Of a stretch of 64,000 nt of DNA, positions 25,250 through 35,415 are shown piece by piece. The stretch lies in the NCBI GenBank assembly GCA_000697355.1, contig JNEN01001276.1:27243-91242 (forward strand), written 5' to 3'. Under the pieces are notes generated by a model. It had not been told where the DNA came from. It did not search any database and saw nothing but the letters and a program-made list of their open reading frames with translations. How positions within the stretch are numbered: the first letter of the stretch is position 1; every line of letters begins with the position of its first letter. This DNA is from Syncephalastrum monosporum B8922. Lineage: Eukaryota; Mucoromycota; Mucoromycetes; Mucorales; Syncephalastraceae. The translations under genes were made by a program, and so were the position numbers.

Positions 25250-26527
25250 ATGATGCAACAGCCGGCAGCATCCGCAGGCATGGGTCAAATGAAGAATGGT
25301 CAATACCGCCAGCAGCAACAACAGCAAGGTCTACCAACGCCTCCACAGAGTGGTCAGGCGGCAGCAGCTACCCTTGATATGAGTCATATGGACCCAAATC
25401 ACGCCATGATGATGGACAACGGCGGTGGAGGCGGCGGTATGATGGATAGTTTAAGACGCAAGGTCCGCGAAGCAGCCGGTTTTGGCCAATCCATGGACCC
25501 CTATCAGCAACAACATCAGTACCATCAAGGCGGGCATTATGGGGGCGGAAACATGAACTACGGCCACGGCGGTGGAGGCGGAGGCGGAGGCGGAGGCGGC
25601 GGTATGATGCCGGATGGAAGAGGAGGAGGCCAATCCAACAAGAAGCAACAGCAACAGCAGCAGCAGCAGCAGCAACATCGTGGAGGAGGCGGCGGTGGCG
25701 GCATGATGGACAACGGAGGTGATTATTTTTCGAATGGTCACCACGGCGGCATGCATGGAGGAGGAACAGGAGGAGGCATGACACCCGGCGGCGGATATGG
25801 TCAGTTCTCACAGCATCAGTTGCACCAGTCCCAACAAGGTTTTGGCGGGTCAATGATGCCTGACGCCATGATGGGCGGGGCCGGTGGCGGCATGATGGGT
25901 CATATGACCTCCGGTATGTCCGGACCTTATGGCGGTTCCGGTATGATGCGCAAGGGCCTGATGAGCGGCGGATACGGCGGCGGCGGCGGAATGCATGGCC
26001 AAGGCTACGACACACCTTACATGGGCGGTATGGCCGGTGCCGGCATGGGCGGCATGGGCGGCATGGGCATGGGCGGTATGATGGGCGGTATGCACGGAGG
26101 TGGTATGGGCATGTATCCATCCAGCGGCGGCTACTATGGCGGGGCCGGAGGCCTCGGAGGCGGCATGATGCACGACTATTCCCCAGGCGGGTACATGGGC
26201 GACTCTCACATGATGTCCGGCTACTACGGGCGCCCAGACCCCTATGGAGCTCAACAAATGGGTATGATGTACAATAGTCCCTATGGCCATTCTTCCATGA
26301 TGCTCGGCGGCGGCTACGGTGGCGGTTACGGTGGCGGTTACGGTGGCTATGGCGGCGGTTATGGCGGTTACGGCGGCGGCTACGGCGGTTACGGCGGCGG
26401 CTATGGCGGCGGCTACGGCAGTTCCATGTACAGCCCGATGCTCTACGACGTTCACAGCTCAAGGCGGCTACTGCCCACCAACCATGTCAGCTCCGTCAAA
26501 GACCTTTGGCAGAGCAGCATCTTTTAG
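25250..26527 (+). CDS. Gly/Met/Tyr/Gln-rich low-complexity protein, unknown function
   Basis: Not recognised. A single exon of 425 aa. The first 50 residues are Gln/Pro/Ala-rich. An amphipathic, charged piece (SLRRKVREAAGFG, about residue 68) follows. Then come long Gly runs, an 11-residue Gln run, a Met-Gly region with MGGMGG-like units (about 255-290) and a Gly-Tyr region of GGYGGGYGGY units (about 350-385). The last 35 residues (YSPMLYDVHSSRRL, SVKDLWQSSIF) are not repetitive. There is no signal peptide, transmembrane helix or RNA-binding RRM. The composition resembles prion-like or phase-separating proteins, or scaffold/adhesive Gly-rich proteins; which is unknown. The frame is trusted because it starts at an ATG after a pyrimidine-rich leader, stays open through 1.2 kb and has consistent codon choice (GGC/GGT). 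A long antisense frame is a by-product of this composition. Confidence 0.75.
   Translation: MMQQPAASAGMGQMKNGQYRQQQQQQGLPTPPQSGQAAAATLDMSHMDPNHAMMMDNGGGGGGMMDSLRRKVREAAGFGQSMDPYQQQHQYHQGGHYGGGNMNYGHGGGGGGGGGGGGMMPDGRGGGQSNKKQQQQQQQQQQHRGGGGGGGMMDNGGDYFSNGHHGGMHGGGTGGGMTPGGGYGQFSQHQLHQSQQGFGGSMMPDAMMGGAGGGMMGHMTSGMSGPYGGSGMMRKGLMSGGYGGGGGMHGQGYDTPYMGGMAGAGMGGMGGMGMGGMMGGMHGGGMGMYPSSGGYYGGAGGLGGGMMHDYSPGGYMGDSHMMSGYYGRPDPYGAQQMGMMYNSPYGHSSMMLGGGYGGGYGGGYGGYGGGYGGYGGGYGGYGGGYGGGYGSSMYSPMLYDVHSSRRLLPTNHVSSVKDLWQSSIF
26301..26420 (+). repeat. Coding GGY tandem repeat
   Basis: About 120 bases of GGC/GGT-TAC/TAT codons in near-tandem 9-15 bp units coding GGGYGG. This is the most regular part of the Gly-rich gene and a likely site of length variation. 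Confidence 0.8.
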
Positions 26528-27082
26528 AAATTGTGTACAAATCTGTAATTCCCCCAAAGTTGTATATTTATCTGGTTATCTGCAGTATTCTTTAAAAGCA
26601 GCGCGCGTTATATATTCTGTACAAAAGAAAATCTTGTTGATCTTCGGCCCAAAAGTAACGATACATGTGATGGCAGCACTGTCTCTCATAAGTAAAACCC
26701 AGTGGCATAGTGTGTCTCTGTCAATGTACATACAACCCCAGTTCAGGCTTACATCAGCTGTACCATTGTGCTCTAATTAAAGTTTGCTCAGCACGAAACA
26801 ATTCGTGTCTCATAAGAGAAATAATAAATGCAGCGAGAAAGAACAGGCCTCCAAATGGACTGCTCTTGCGTGCTCTAGGTCTCTCATGAGGAACATACAT
26901 GCATTGGCAGATAGAAATGGTAGTGTGGTGTGCATATCGATAGCGAATTGTATTTGTTATCACATGCATGTTTGTTAGCATGTTTCGGCCATTGAAATGC
27001 AAGACAGCCCCACGGGTGGGGGCAGCAGAGTTCAGCAGACACGCTGCAGGTTGAGCTTCTTTCTGAATTTACAATAAGCAAC
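26528..27082. other. Intergenic
   Basis: About 0.55 kb between two + strand genes: 3' region of the Gly-rich gene and promoter of the acyltransferase gene. No gene seen. Confidence 0.5.
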
Positions 27083-28874
27083 ATGCCCTTCGGCATTGGA
27101 CACGAGATTGTGTGCTTGATTTCTCGGAGCGCTCTTTGGTCGTTCTTTGTGGACATTAAGCTCGAGGATGAAGAGAACGTACCCATGAACGGGCCCATGA
27201 TTGTGTAAGCCAATGCACCCATTCGCACTTCTGCTTCCACCTTGTCCAATATTGACCCTCCCACCAAAGCGCGGCCACCCACCACAATATGATTGTCGAT
27301 CCTGCGATCCTTTCCGTCACGTTCCCCGGACAGCGGCGGCTGCACTACTGGGCCAAGGACAGCATGTTTAAGCACCCCTACGCCAAGGCGTTTCTCGAGA
27401 ACTGCGGCGTCGTGCCTGTCGACCGCAAGACCAAGAATAATGCGCTTCTCTATGCTGCAACGTACAAAGTCATGCGTCTCGGCGAGTCAATTGCTGTATT
27501 TCCAGAGGGCACGAGCCACACGTTGCCGCACCTGGGCGTCTTCAAGGACGGCACCAGTTTCGTAAGTCTTTCTCCTCCACCCACGAGACACGAACTAAGG
27601 CGGCGATATTTGCATTACTAGGCTGCGCTCGAGTATGCAAAGACCATCCAGGACGACCCTCGCCCCAACCCAGATGGATCTTTACCTCGGCCTGCCACTG
27701 TCTTGCCTGTTGGCATCGTATACCCCGAGAAGTCAAAGTATCGTAGTGTGGCTATTGTCAGGTGCGTATGCTTTTTGTGCTTCTGTGTTTTGTCTCGTTG
27801 TTGGGATTTTTGGTCAGGCGTATTTAGCTTACATGTGCCACAACGACAGATATGGCAAGCCAATCCATGTCGACAAGTACATGCCGACTTACCTCCAAGA
27901 TCCGAAAAAGGCCGCCAAGCAGCTTACGGCCGATCTTAAAGATGCCATTGAGGCTCTGACTGTGAATGCACCCAACTGGGAAAGCCGGGACGCAGCTGAA
28001 ATGGCCCGGTGGCTCCTCTTCCCCAAGGAAACTGGCTCCATGCGTGATTATGTCAAGGTCACGCAGAGGTACGGATTATCAGCGGGTCTATGCTTTTTTT
28101 TTCTTTTTGCTAAATTGCATGCGTAGTCTTATCAGAGCCATTGATGAACTGTCTCAAGAGGACAAGGAGGTTGCACTGCTACAGCAAAGTCTCCGAGCCT
28201 ACAAATTGGAGCTCGATGCGCTCCGCCTCAAAGACTCACACATCGCTAAATACAACGAGAAGGATATCACCGCCGCATCCACCACCGTCCAGCTTTTGCA
28301 ACGTACGCTGGCCTCCCTGATAGATCTGCCTCTCTTCCTACCTGGATTGGTGGCGCATTTGCCGCTGTACGTGGCAGGCTACTACGCGGGCAAGTTCGAG
28401 ATTTACGAGGAGGTACGTGCACAGGACAAGATCTTCTTTGGTCTTGCCCTGGTGCCAGTGATATATATCCTGGCCTTCCTGTGGGGCTGGTTCACGCTGT
28501 TTGGCGGCACCTTCTTTGGATTTTTTGCGTCGATCGCGACATTGGGCGTGTTCGTCTGGTACCATGTGGTGTCGATTGACGAGCGCTATGAGAACTGGAA
28601 GGACCTGACCGGACGCTGGCGTCTGTTTGACGCAGTGGTGCTGGGCCGTGGTATGTGGCGAAGAAAGGAGCGTATTCTGCAACTTAAGAAGCTGCGATAT
28701 GCCAACCTGGCGGGCGTGCGTCGCATGGTCAAGGCATACAAGGGCAAGAACGATGACATCCACGCTGTTTGGCTCGCCATCCGTTCCCGGGTACGGCAAC
28801 TCGGTGACACATCTAAACTACATGGACGTAAGAAGGCATACGCGAAGCAGTTTGAATGGAGCTTCGAGGGTTGA
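27083..28874 (+). CDS. Glycerol-3-phosphate/DHAP O-acyltransferase-like (Sct1/Gpt2 type)
   Basis: PlsC-fold acyltransferase, probably the ER enzyme that acylates glycerol-3-phosphate (or dihydroxyacetone phosphate) at the start of glycerolipid synthesis. Five exons (27083-27204, 27270-27561, 27622-27761, 27850-28068, 28127-28874) give 506 aa. The catalytic H-x4-D motif is HHNMIVDP (His46-Asp51), with a His-His pair as in yeast Sct1/Gpt2. VVPVDRKTKNN and the substrate-binding FPEGTSHTLPHL (from residue 118) follow, then VLPVGIVYPEKSKY. After about residue 330 there are two hydrophobic segments (around DLPLFLPGLVAHLPLYVAGY and LALVPVIYILAFLWGWF). A basic C-terminal region follows. It is shorter than yeast Sct1 (about 760 aa) and lacks its long tail. 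The acyltransferase class is firm; exact substrate is inference. Confidence 0.85.
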
Positions 28875-29452
28875 TCCACACACACCTAATACTGTAATAA
28901 ATAAATCGAGACGCAAAGTTTTTTTTCTTCATCCTCATACGACACGTTTGGTCCCTAATAACTGCCTAATAGGCTACGTGGCAAAGTAGGAGTGATGTAA
29001 AAAGAAAATAAGCAGAGTGGGCTGAAAATACTACAGAAAAAGAGACTGCAGCTATATACGATGCTATTTCTAACTTTTGTATGCTCTTTCCACATATGAT
29101 CGTATGCGGGCAACACCCTTCATTGTCTATTTCCTCGGCAAATATCCTTCAGTGCACGCAAAGGAGAAGGGGGATGTGGGCGGGGGGCGACCAGACGCAC
29201 AAGGCCCATCATCATATTGCAAGCGCAGACAGAGATGGCCTTACTCTCTTACCCCGAGACAGGGCGGCTTACGCTTAACAGGCCTACTTGGTTTATAGTT
29301 TTGAAACTTCAGCATACATTTCAAACAAGACAGCTAGAATGAGGTCGCGTGATTTCAGGGCCCGGTAAATTTATTGATCCGGCGCGGTGGGCAGGTCAAG
29401 TGGGACATGGGCCGGGCGACGCTGATGTCCCTCCCTTTTTCGAGCCTTTAAA
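28875..29452. other. Intergenic, promoter of eS27
   Basis: About 0.6 kb between the acyltransferase stop and the eS27 start. No gene or repeat that I can support. Confidence 0.5.
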
Positions 29453-30157
29453 ATGACGGTTAGTACCATGGCAAAGGGCACACGACGCACAGCACACGGC
29501 AGCACAAACGGATGGATGGATGGATCGACGGATGGGTCGCTGGATGGATCGATAGTCTTGGGATTTTGGACAGGATACCCAAGGGCGTCCCCCCCCCCCC
29601 CATCTCGCATGCGACCATGAAGGTCATGCATGCATGGAGTTCCTTTTGGCAGTCAGGCCATTCGCTCGATTCTGACCCTGACTCGTCTGCACGGTACTGC
29701 GTGCGCCATGCGTTCGTGTGCCCTGCCCTTTGACGCCTTCATTACTGTTGAATTCTGTTACTCATTCTGTGTCAATTTCAATAGTTGGCTGTTGATCTTC
29801 TGAACCCCTCGGTTGAGCACGAGAAGCGTTCCCACAAGCTCAAGAGACTCGTACAGTCTCCCAACTCCTACTTCATGGATGTCAAGTGCCCCGGTAGGTG
29901 CTCGGTGACGTCGAGTCGAATGAGATAACTGATGGTTATCGGGTCATTTTGTAGGTTGCTTGAACATTAGCACGGTCTTCAGCCACGCCCAGACTGTTGT
30001 TTTGTGCTCGTCGTGCGGCACTGTCCTGTGCCAGCCCACTGGTGGTAAAGCACGTCTGACTGAGGGTACGTCCATACATACATCTCTCTGTATGCTTTCG
30101 TTTTACTCATTCCATACAATGATTACAGGCTGCTCTTTCCGCAGAAAGATCAACTAA
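29453..30157 (+). CDS. RPS27: 40S ribosomal protein eS27
   Basis: Zinc-ribbon protein of the small ribosomal subunit. Exons 29453-29458, 29785-29893, 29955-30065 and 30129-30157 sum to 84 aa, the usual length. The protein reads [10 protein letters not shown], then [57 protein letters not shown] and CSFRRKIN. The four zinc Cys (CPGC and CSSC) are present. The start is chosen because ATGACG in an AAAATG context directly precedes a GTTAGT donor, and joining to the AATAG acceptor restores the fungal [10 protein letters not shown] N-terminus. The first intron (326 nt) is much longer than others in this window, as is common for ribosomal protein genes. Confidence 0.9.
29510..29552. repeat. Degenerate (GGAT)n repeat in eS27 intron 1
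   Basis: Tandem GGAT/GGATC units in about 40 bases. A run of about 13 C lies some 40 bases downstream (near 29589). Both are inside the first intron. Confidence 0.8.
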
Positions 30158-30628
30158 GGAACGAGACACAGACACATCTTTTCTCAGTTTATGCGACCAT
30201 GCTGAACCTTTATAAAGATTGCTGACTTGTCCAACTTAATGGCGAATACTGTGTGGTGCATGAGAACGTCTTGAATTGGGCCGCGACTTATGTGTGTGTA
30301 TAAGGGCTGACAGGAATATATATATCATCGGCTGTGGTATCTAAAAGGACGGATTGAAAAAAATGGTTATTCTCGAGCGAGACATTCAAGATGTGTTGTT
30401 TCATGTCCTGTCTATCTATGCGGTGCTGACTTCGGTGAGAAGAACGCGTACTTGCATAAAATAGTGGGTGTAGAATGCTCGCCATCCCTTGTGAACATAT
30501 GTGCTGTATACTGCATACTGTATACTGCATAGTGCGGTAGCAAGGCTGGATTAATCAGGGTAATTCTATGATTGCATTCGGGGTTCATTTTTTTGTACCA
30601 AACATGGACACGCGCGTCTTTCCTCCAA
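30158..30628. other. Intergenic
   Basis: About 0.47 kb between eS27 and glutaredoxin, both on the + strand. Short ATACTGTATACTGC direct repeats occur near 30505-30530. No gene seen. Confidence 0.5.
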
Positions 30629-31134
30629 ATGTTCGCGAGGCTTTCCAACTTCCTTTTTCCCAAACCCACACCCGAAGAAATGGCCAACGCTAAAGAGATT
30701 GCTGACAAGATCATTGCCGAGAACAAGGTCGCTGTCTTTTCCAAGAGCTACTGCCGTAAGTGTGCTGTTCCTATCTCCCTCTTTTCCTGTTGTCCGCTTT
30801 GTCCTTTTATCGGCTTCATCTCACCCTCCCGAATGATGACTCATGTAGCCTACTGCCAACGCGCCAAGGCCCTCCTCCAAGAGCTTGGTATCGAGTTCTT
30901 TGCTATTGAACTTGACAAGGATGGTACGTGTCCATATTTGATGTGAGTCTCGCGTTGTGGCTGATTTTCCGCACGCATGACGTAGCCAATGGTGCTGCTA
31001 TCCAGGATTACCTCCAGCAGCTGAGCGGTCAACGCACCGTGCCCAACATCTTCATCAAGGGCCAGCACCTTGGTGGTTGCGACGATCTCTTCGCTGCCAA
31101 GTCGAGCGGCAAGCTCGAGAAGCTTCTTGCTTAA
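30629..31134 (+). CDS. Dithiol glutaredoxin
   Basis: Glutathione-dependent thiol-disulfide oxidoreductase. Exons 30629-30755, 30849-30923 and 30986-31134 give 116 aa. The active site SYCPYCQRAK is formed across the first splice junction. Other family marks: TVPNIFIKGQHLGGCDDL, with the cis-Pro and the GG-C-D glutathione-binding turn. The CPYC site indicates the dithiol class like yeast Grx1/Grx2 rather than the CGFS monothiol class. Two in-frame starts exist: 30629 gives an extra MFARLSNFLFPKPTPEE, while 30680 gives MANAKEIADKII, the standard cytosolic start. The longer form may carry a targeting signal. The short intergenic distances to eS27 suggest separate but close transcription units. 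Confidence 0.94.
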
Positions 31135-32076
31135 TTCTTCTTGCCTTTTCCTCAGAAAAAGAATAATCAATAAATGACGTGTTCACTCACAGGACTACAT
31201 ATCACTCATTACGCTTTCCCATATATGGACCTACGAAACTATCCTTCATACGTGCAGGTAGAATCAAGTCAGGCTACGGCCATATATTAAACTATATATT
31301 TATGCAACCGAAACACCCTCCAAGCGGCATGATCCGGGATCAAACTAGCACAGCTTGGTCTTTCACCTTATAATCCATCAAGTCCGTTGCGGTGCTCTCT
31401 GTGATATTCATATATTCGATGCCAAGCAGCATAGGCCGAAGCATACTACACATACTCTTTCCAAGTAATACAGAGGGTGATCCTCTCATTCCTCCATGCA
31501 CAAACAGAGAGATCGGAAATATCATGTGTTTGGTCTTTAATTTGCTACATATACTACCTTTCTTTTGCGCCTCATGATTTTTATGTCATATGTCTGAGTG
31601 ATCACGGCATCCAATAACTACGTTCACCGATCTGAATCGGCTGGTTATAACGAAACCACACACAGCGAACGTCTGGTATAGTGTCTTTACTATGTATGAG
31701 CGACATTCCTTGTGGAAATCATAAAGGGGGATAGCAATACGGACACCATCTCATCATGCTCGTATAGGTAGCACTTTGAGTATTCTAGAACTTTTCTGTG
31801 CGAAAAATTTCTTGCTGTAGGCTGTCACCTGCATACTTTGCATAGACGACGCATACGTGTTATCGTCACAATGTTCATTTAGATAAAAGCGTTTTCTGAA
31901 AACAATTAACGCTATGCTGACGGGGCAATGATCCTAAATACTGTGAAGGCGACGCCGGGTATCTGAGCTGCTATGTGTAACACGGAACCCTTAAAAGCGC
32001 ACACATCCAAATATGGAAGACGCCATAGATATGTATCTCGGGTTGAGCAAAGAATGGATGGTGAACCCAGATGTCA

Positions 32077-32085
32077 TTATCAGAT
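32077..32085 (-). promoter_or_regulatory. Candidate iron-GATA factor site (ATCTGATAA)
   Basis: Exact match on the minus strand to ATCWGATAA, the site of iron-sensing fungal GATA repressors (Urbs1, SreA, Sre, Fep1). It lies about 0.9 kb upstream of the siderophore transporter ATG. Confidence 0.4.
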
Positions 32086-32674
32086 TCAGATACTGTGACA
32101 TGCGATTGAATTACAGTATAAAGAAAAAAGAATATACATCTTAAAGGTTGACCCCTGTGCCATTGTAACGTGTTTGTGAGCGCACTCCATATATAAAACA
32201 AACTACAAAATCTGTCTTCATTGCGAACGTTTGCATAAATTCGTAAAGGCTTAGAAGCAAAAAATTCTAAAATGGCCGATCGATCGTAACTCAAAACACA
32301 ATTATACTCTTGGTGGAACTCGAACGAGCCACTTGAAAACGATGCCGTGCTCTATCTTGATCTGGTTTCAGTGTGCATAAAGATGGCGGTAGCAGCACAT
32401 ACCGCGTCGAATGTGTAAGGCTTCCAAACCTTCCAATCCATCGGATTACTGACATAACATGACAACTTCTGCTCTCCGCTTTTTGCCGTCCATATAAGTT
32501 CAAGTGCACAGCCTCATTTTAAAACTGGGTATATAACGCACACTACCATTGTTTCCTACTTCATTTTGGTAAAGTGCGTCGACTCCATGGAATCAGAGCC
32601 GGTTGATTTGATTTCTGTGCGTTAGCTCGAGACCCCGCGGCTCGTTGTGCTACCTTCTCGTAGAACGTATCGAA

Positions 32675-32683
32675 ATCAGATAA
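32675..32683 (+). promoter_or_regulatory. Candidate iron-GATA factor site (ATCAGATAA)
   Basis: Exact ATCWGATAA match about 310 bases upstream of the siderophore transporter ATG. By family knowledge, such sites repress siderophore genes when iron is plentiful. Confidence 0.5.
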
Positions 32684-32991
32684 CCGCATTACCAATGTCA
32701 GACTTCCCTCGGCTCTGCATTATTTGAGTTTTGGAGCGACACTTCTGTCCATGTAGACCAATTAAAAGCACGACTAATTCGCAAATAAAAAGCACAGGAT
32801 CACTGAGGCTGTGTATGCTGACCTCCAGGAATACGCCTTTTCTTTTTCTTATTTTTTTTATAAGTCGCGTAGCGTGGTCCTCTACCTTCAGCTAAAGGTA
32901 GACATATCCACTTTCTTACATGGAAACCGTTTACTGATCACCAACTGCACACTTAACTCTGTAATAATTTAAAGTATTCCTTGGCGCGAGC

Positions 32992-35149
32992 ATGACTGGC
33001 AATCACAATGAGGAAGTTATATCTGAAAAGATAATCGAAAGTCAGATCAAAAGCAGCAACAGCAGGAGCAGCAGCGACACGCTTAAGCGCGAGGTCACAA
33101 AAGCGTCGACGAATACCCCTGCTATCATCGTACAAGACAAAGCACGACCTGCGCAAGAAGGAGAAGATGTTCATGACCGTGAATTAAGCGCTGGCGTCGC
33201 GAAAGTTGAGGTAATTTTTGTAGCAACTTGTATATGGCTTAGGCCATATTTGTTCTTCCTGTCCCTATCATTGACCGCCTTACTATTTAGGCCGCCCAAG
33301 CAGTTTGGGGAAAGAAAGGCTATGTATTTCTGCTTGTTGGTGTCGGTCTCGCCGCATATATTTATTCTCTTGATGGCATTACTACGTACCTGTACCTTGC
33401 ATTTGCTACCTCCTCGGTCTTCAAACACTCTCTGACTGGCACTGTCTATACCGCTGGCTCTATCATTTTGGCTGTTGGCAAGCCTTTTATGGCCAAGCTT
33501 GCCGATTATTTTGGACGTGGCGAAACCTAGTAGGTCCCAAAGACTATCTTTTTTTACGCATGCTCACACGATCACCTGTATAGTATTGTTACAGCTGCTT
33601 TCTACGTTATTGGTTATATTCTTTATGCAGGCGCTCAGAATATTGGAACCATTGCTGGGGCCCAGATCATCTACTCCCTCGGCTACACTGGTCTGCAGGT
33701 ATGTGTCACTGAGCTACCACATGCGCTTAATGACTAATTCGGCGATACGCACCGCACAGATGCTGCAATCGATCACTATCGCTGACGTAACCACGCTAAG
33801 GTATCGTGCATTTTGGTCGGGTATCTTCAGTATGCCCTACATCATCAACACCTTCATCTCGGCCGAAGTCTACAATGGCGTCATGAGCGGCGGAGGTTGG
33901 CGTTGGGGATACGGCATGTTTGCCATCCTTGTTCCTGCGTGCTTAGTTCCAGTCGTGGGCTCTCTCCTTTGGGGCCAGTGGAAGGCGAAGAAGGAAGGCA
34001 AGCTCATGCTTGTCCCCGTTCCGGAGAAGAATTTCCTCAAGCGACCTATTTCTGCTTCTTACCTCGCGAGTAAAGAGATGGACGTGAGTAAAGATTAAAA
34101 AACGCATGAATGTTTACTTACCTTATCGGTCGCCTTCTTCATAGCTACCTGGACTGATTCTAGTTGCTGCTGCCTTGGCTCTTATATTATTGCCGCTTGG
34201 TTTGGCACCCCTTGCAAGTCAAGGCTGGAGAACGCCTTCCATGATCGCCATGATTGTTATTGGCGTCGCCCTGTTGCCTGTTTTTGTCCTCTGGGAAATC
34301 AAATTCGCTCCCAAGTACGGTTTTCTTCCTATCGCGCCTTTGCGTTTCTTCAAGAACGGCAATATCTTTGGTTCCATCTTCATCAGCTTTTTCGATTTCG
34401 TCTCGTTCTACCTCCAGTATACCTATCAGTCCTCATTCATCTACGTTACCAAGGACTGGAGCAACCGCGAGTTCAACTATTTCGCCAACATCCAAACCAT
34501 TTCCTTGTGTCTGTTTGGTCTCATTGCAGGTCTCATACTGATCAAATGGAGTCGACCGAAATGGCTGATGGTGTTTGGCCTACTTGTCCGTCTTCTTGGT
34601 GTTGGTTTGATGATTCACTCGCGCGGTGCTCTTGCCAATACGGCCGAACTAGTGTGGAGTCAGCTTCTGCAAGGCGCTGGCGGCGGTTTTGCTTCCACTA
34701 TCTCGGGCGTCATGGCTGTTGCCATGGTGCCTCACTCTGATATGGCGGTTGTCTCTGCACTTGTTCTACTCTTTGCAGAGATTGGAAACTCACTTGGCTC
34801 TGCCATAGCGACTGCAGTATGGACGAACCAGATGCCTGGCTATCTGGCCGAGCATGTACCAACCAACAACCAAACCTTGCTCAACGAGCTCTATGGATCC
34901 ATTACCGTCATTGCTACCTATGCTCCCGACGATCCTATCCGTCAAGGTGTCATTGATGCCTATGCTATCGTTATGCGCAACCTTTGCATTGGTGCTACAG
35001 TCACAGCTATTGTACCACCTATTCTCGCTTATTTCTGTATCACTGATATTGAGCTTGACGACAAGCAGAACAAGTTCGACAATCGCGACCTTTCTGGCCG
35101 TAAGGAGGACGAGAAACAGGACGAAAAGAAGGCTGCTGACATTGCCTAA
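32992..35149 (+). CDS. MFS siderophore-iron transporter (SIT/ARN family)
   Basis: Plasma-membrane or endosomal proton symporter for ferric siderophores. Exons 32992-33210, 33291-33529, 33584-33698, 33760-34083 and 34145-35149 give 633 aa. A hydrophilic N-terminus of about 70 residues precedes 13-14 hydrophobic helices. Family blocks: YIYSLDGITTYLYLAFATS in helix 1, KPFMAKLADYFGRGETY (loop 2-3), QIIYSLGYTGLQ, ADVTTLRYRAFWSGIFSMPY, SGGGWRWGYGMFAILVP, FVSFYLQYTYQSSFIYV, QLLQGAGGGFASTISG and EIGNSLGSAIATAVWTNQMP. The last two blocks are characteristic of Arn/Sit proteins. A charged cytosolic tail ends KKAADIA. The upstream GATA-type sites fit iron regulation. Substrate specificity (ferrichrome, rhizoferrin or other) cannot be told. 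Confidence 0.92.
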
Positions 35150-35415
35150 CGACACCCAATTTATCACATATAATCTTATCACCCTTACCTTAGCTCATAG
35201 TTATCTTTAGAACTGTTCAAGTACCAATTATAATTCATTTTTTTAAACCATTATTCTACATGTAGCACGCCAAGCCATTATTGCATATAATAACCGATTT
35301 AGTTCATCAGCAGTAAAAAAAAAAGGAGGGACTAAAAAAGTGTAGCAGAGAATAATAGCTATCTATCAATTTGTGGTGGTATGTACATATGGGTTGGATA
35401 GCATATGTGAGGGTT
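35150..35415. other. Intergenic, convergent 3' ends
   Basis: About 270 bases between the transporter stop and the acyl-CoA dehydrogenase stop. AT-rich, no gene. Confidence 0.5.

Larger units (their letters stand above)
31135..32991. other. Intergenic, 1.85 kb, promoter side of the siderophore transporter gene
   Basis: No coding segment seen. It contains two exact ATCWGATAA sites (listed separately). A B-box-like GTTCGAGTTCC on the minus strand near 32313 does not fold as a tRNA. Confidence 0.55.

Noticed and set aside
25368..26462. 364-codon and 201-codon open frames antisense to the Gly-rich gene
   Set aside because: Arg/Ser/His or Ala/His/Val repeats produced by reading GGN/TAY/ATG codons backwards. 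The sense frame has the better start and unique C-terminus.
29459..29784. Box C/D snoRNA in the eS27 intron
   Set aside because: CTGA-like D boxes occur, but no RTGATGA C box at a fitting distance.
32290..32350. Possible tRNA on the minus strand (GTTCGAGTTCC near 32313)
   Set aside because: Resembles a B-box, but the T-stem does not pair beyond the ends, and no acceptor or anticodon stem can be built around it.
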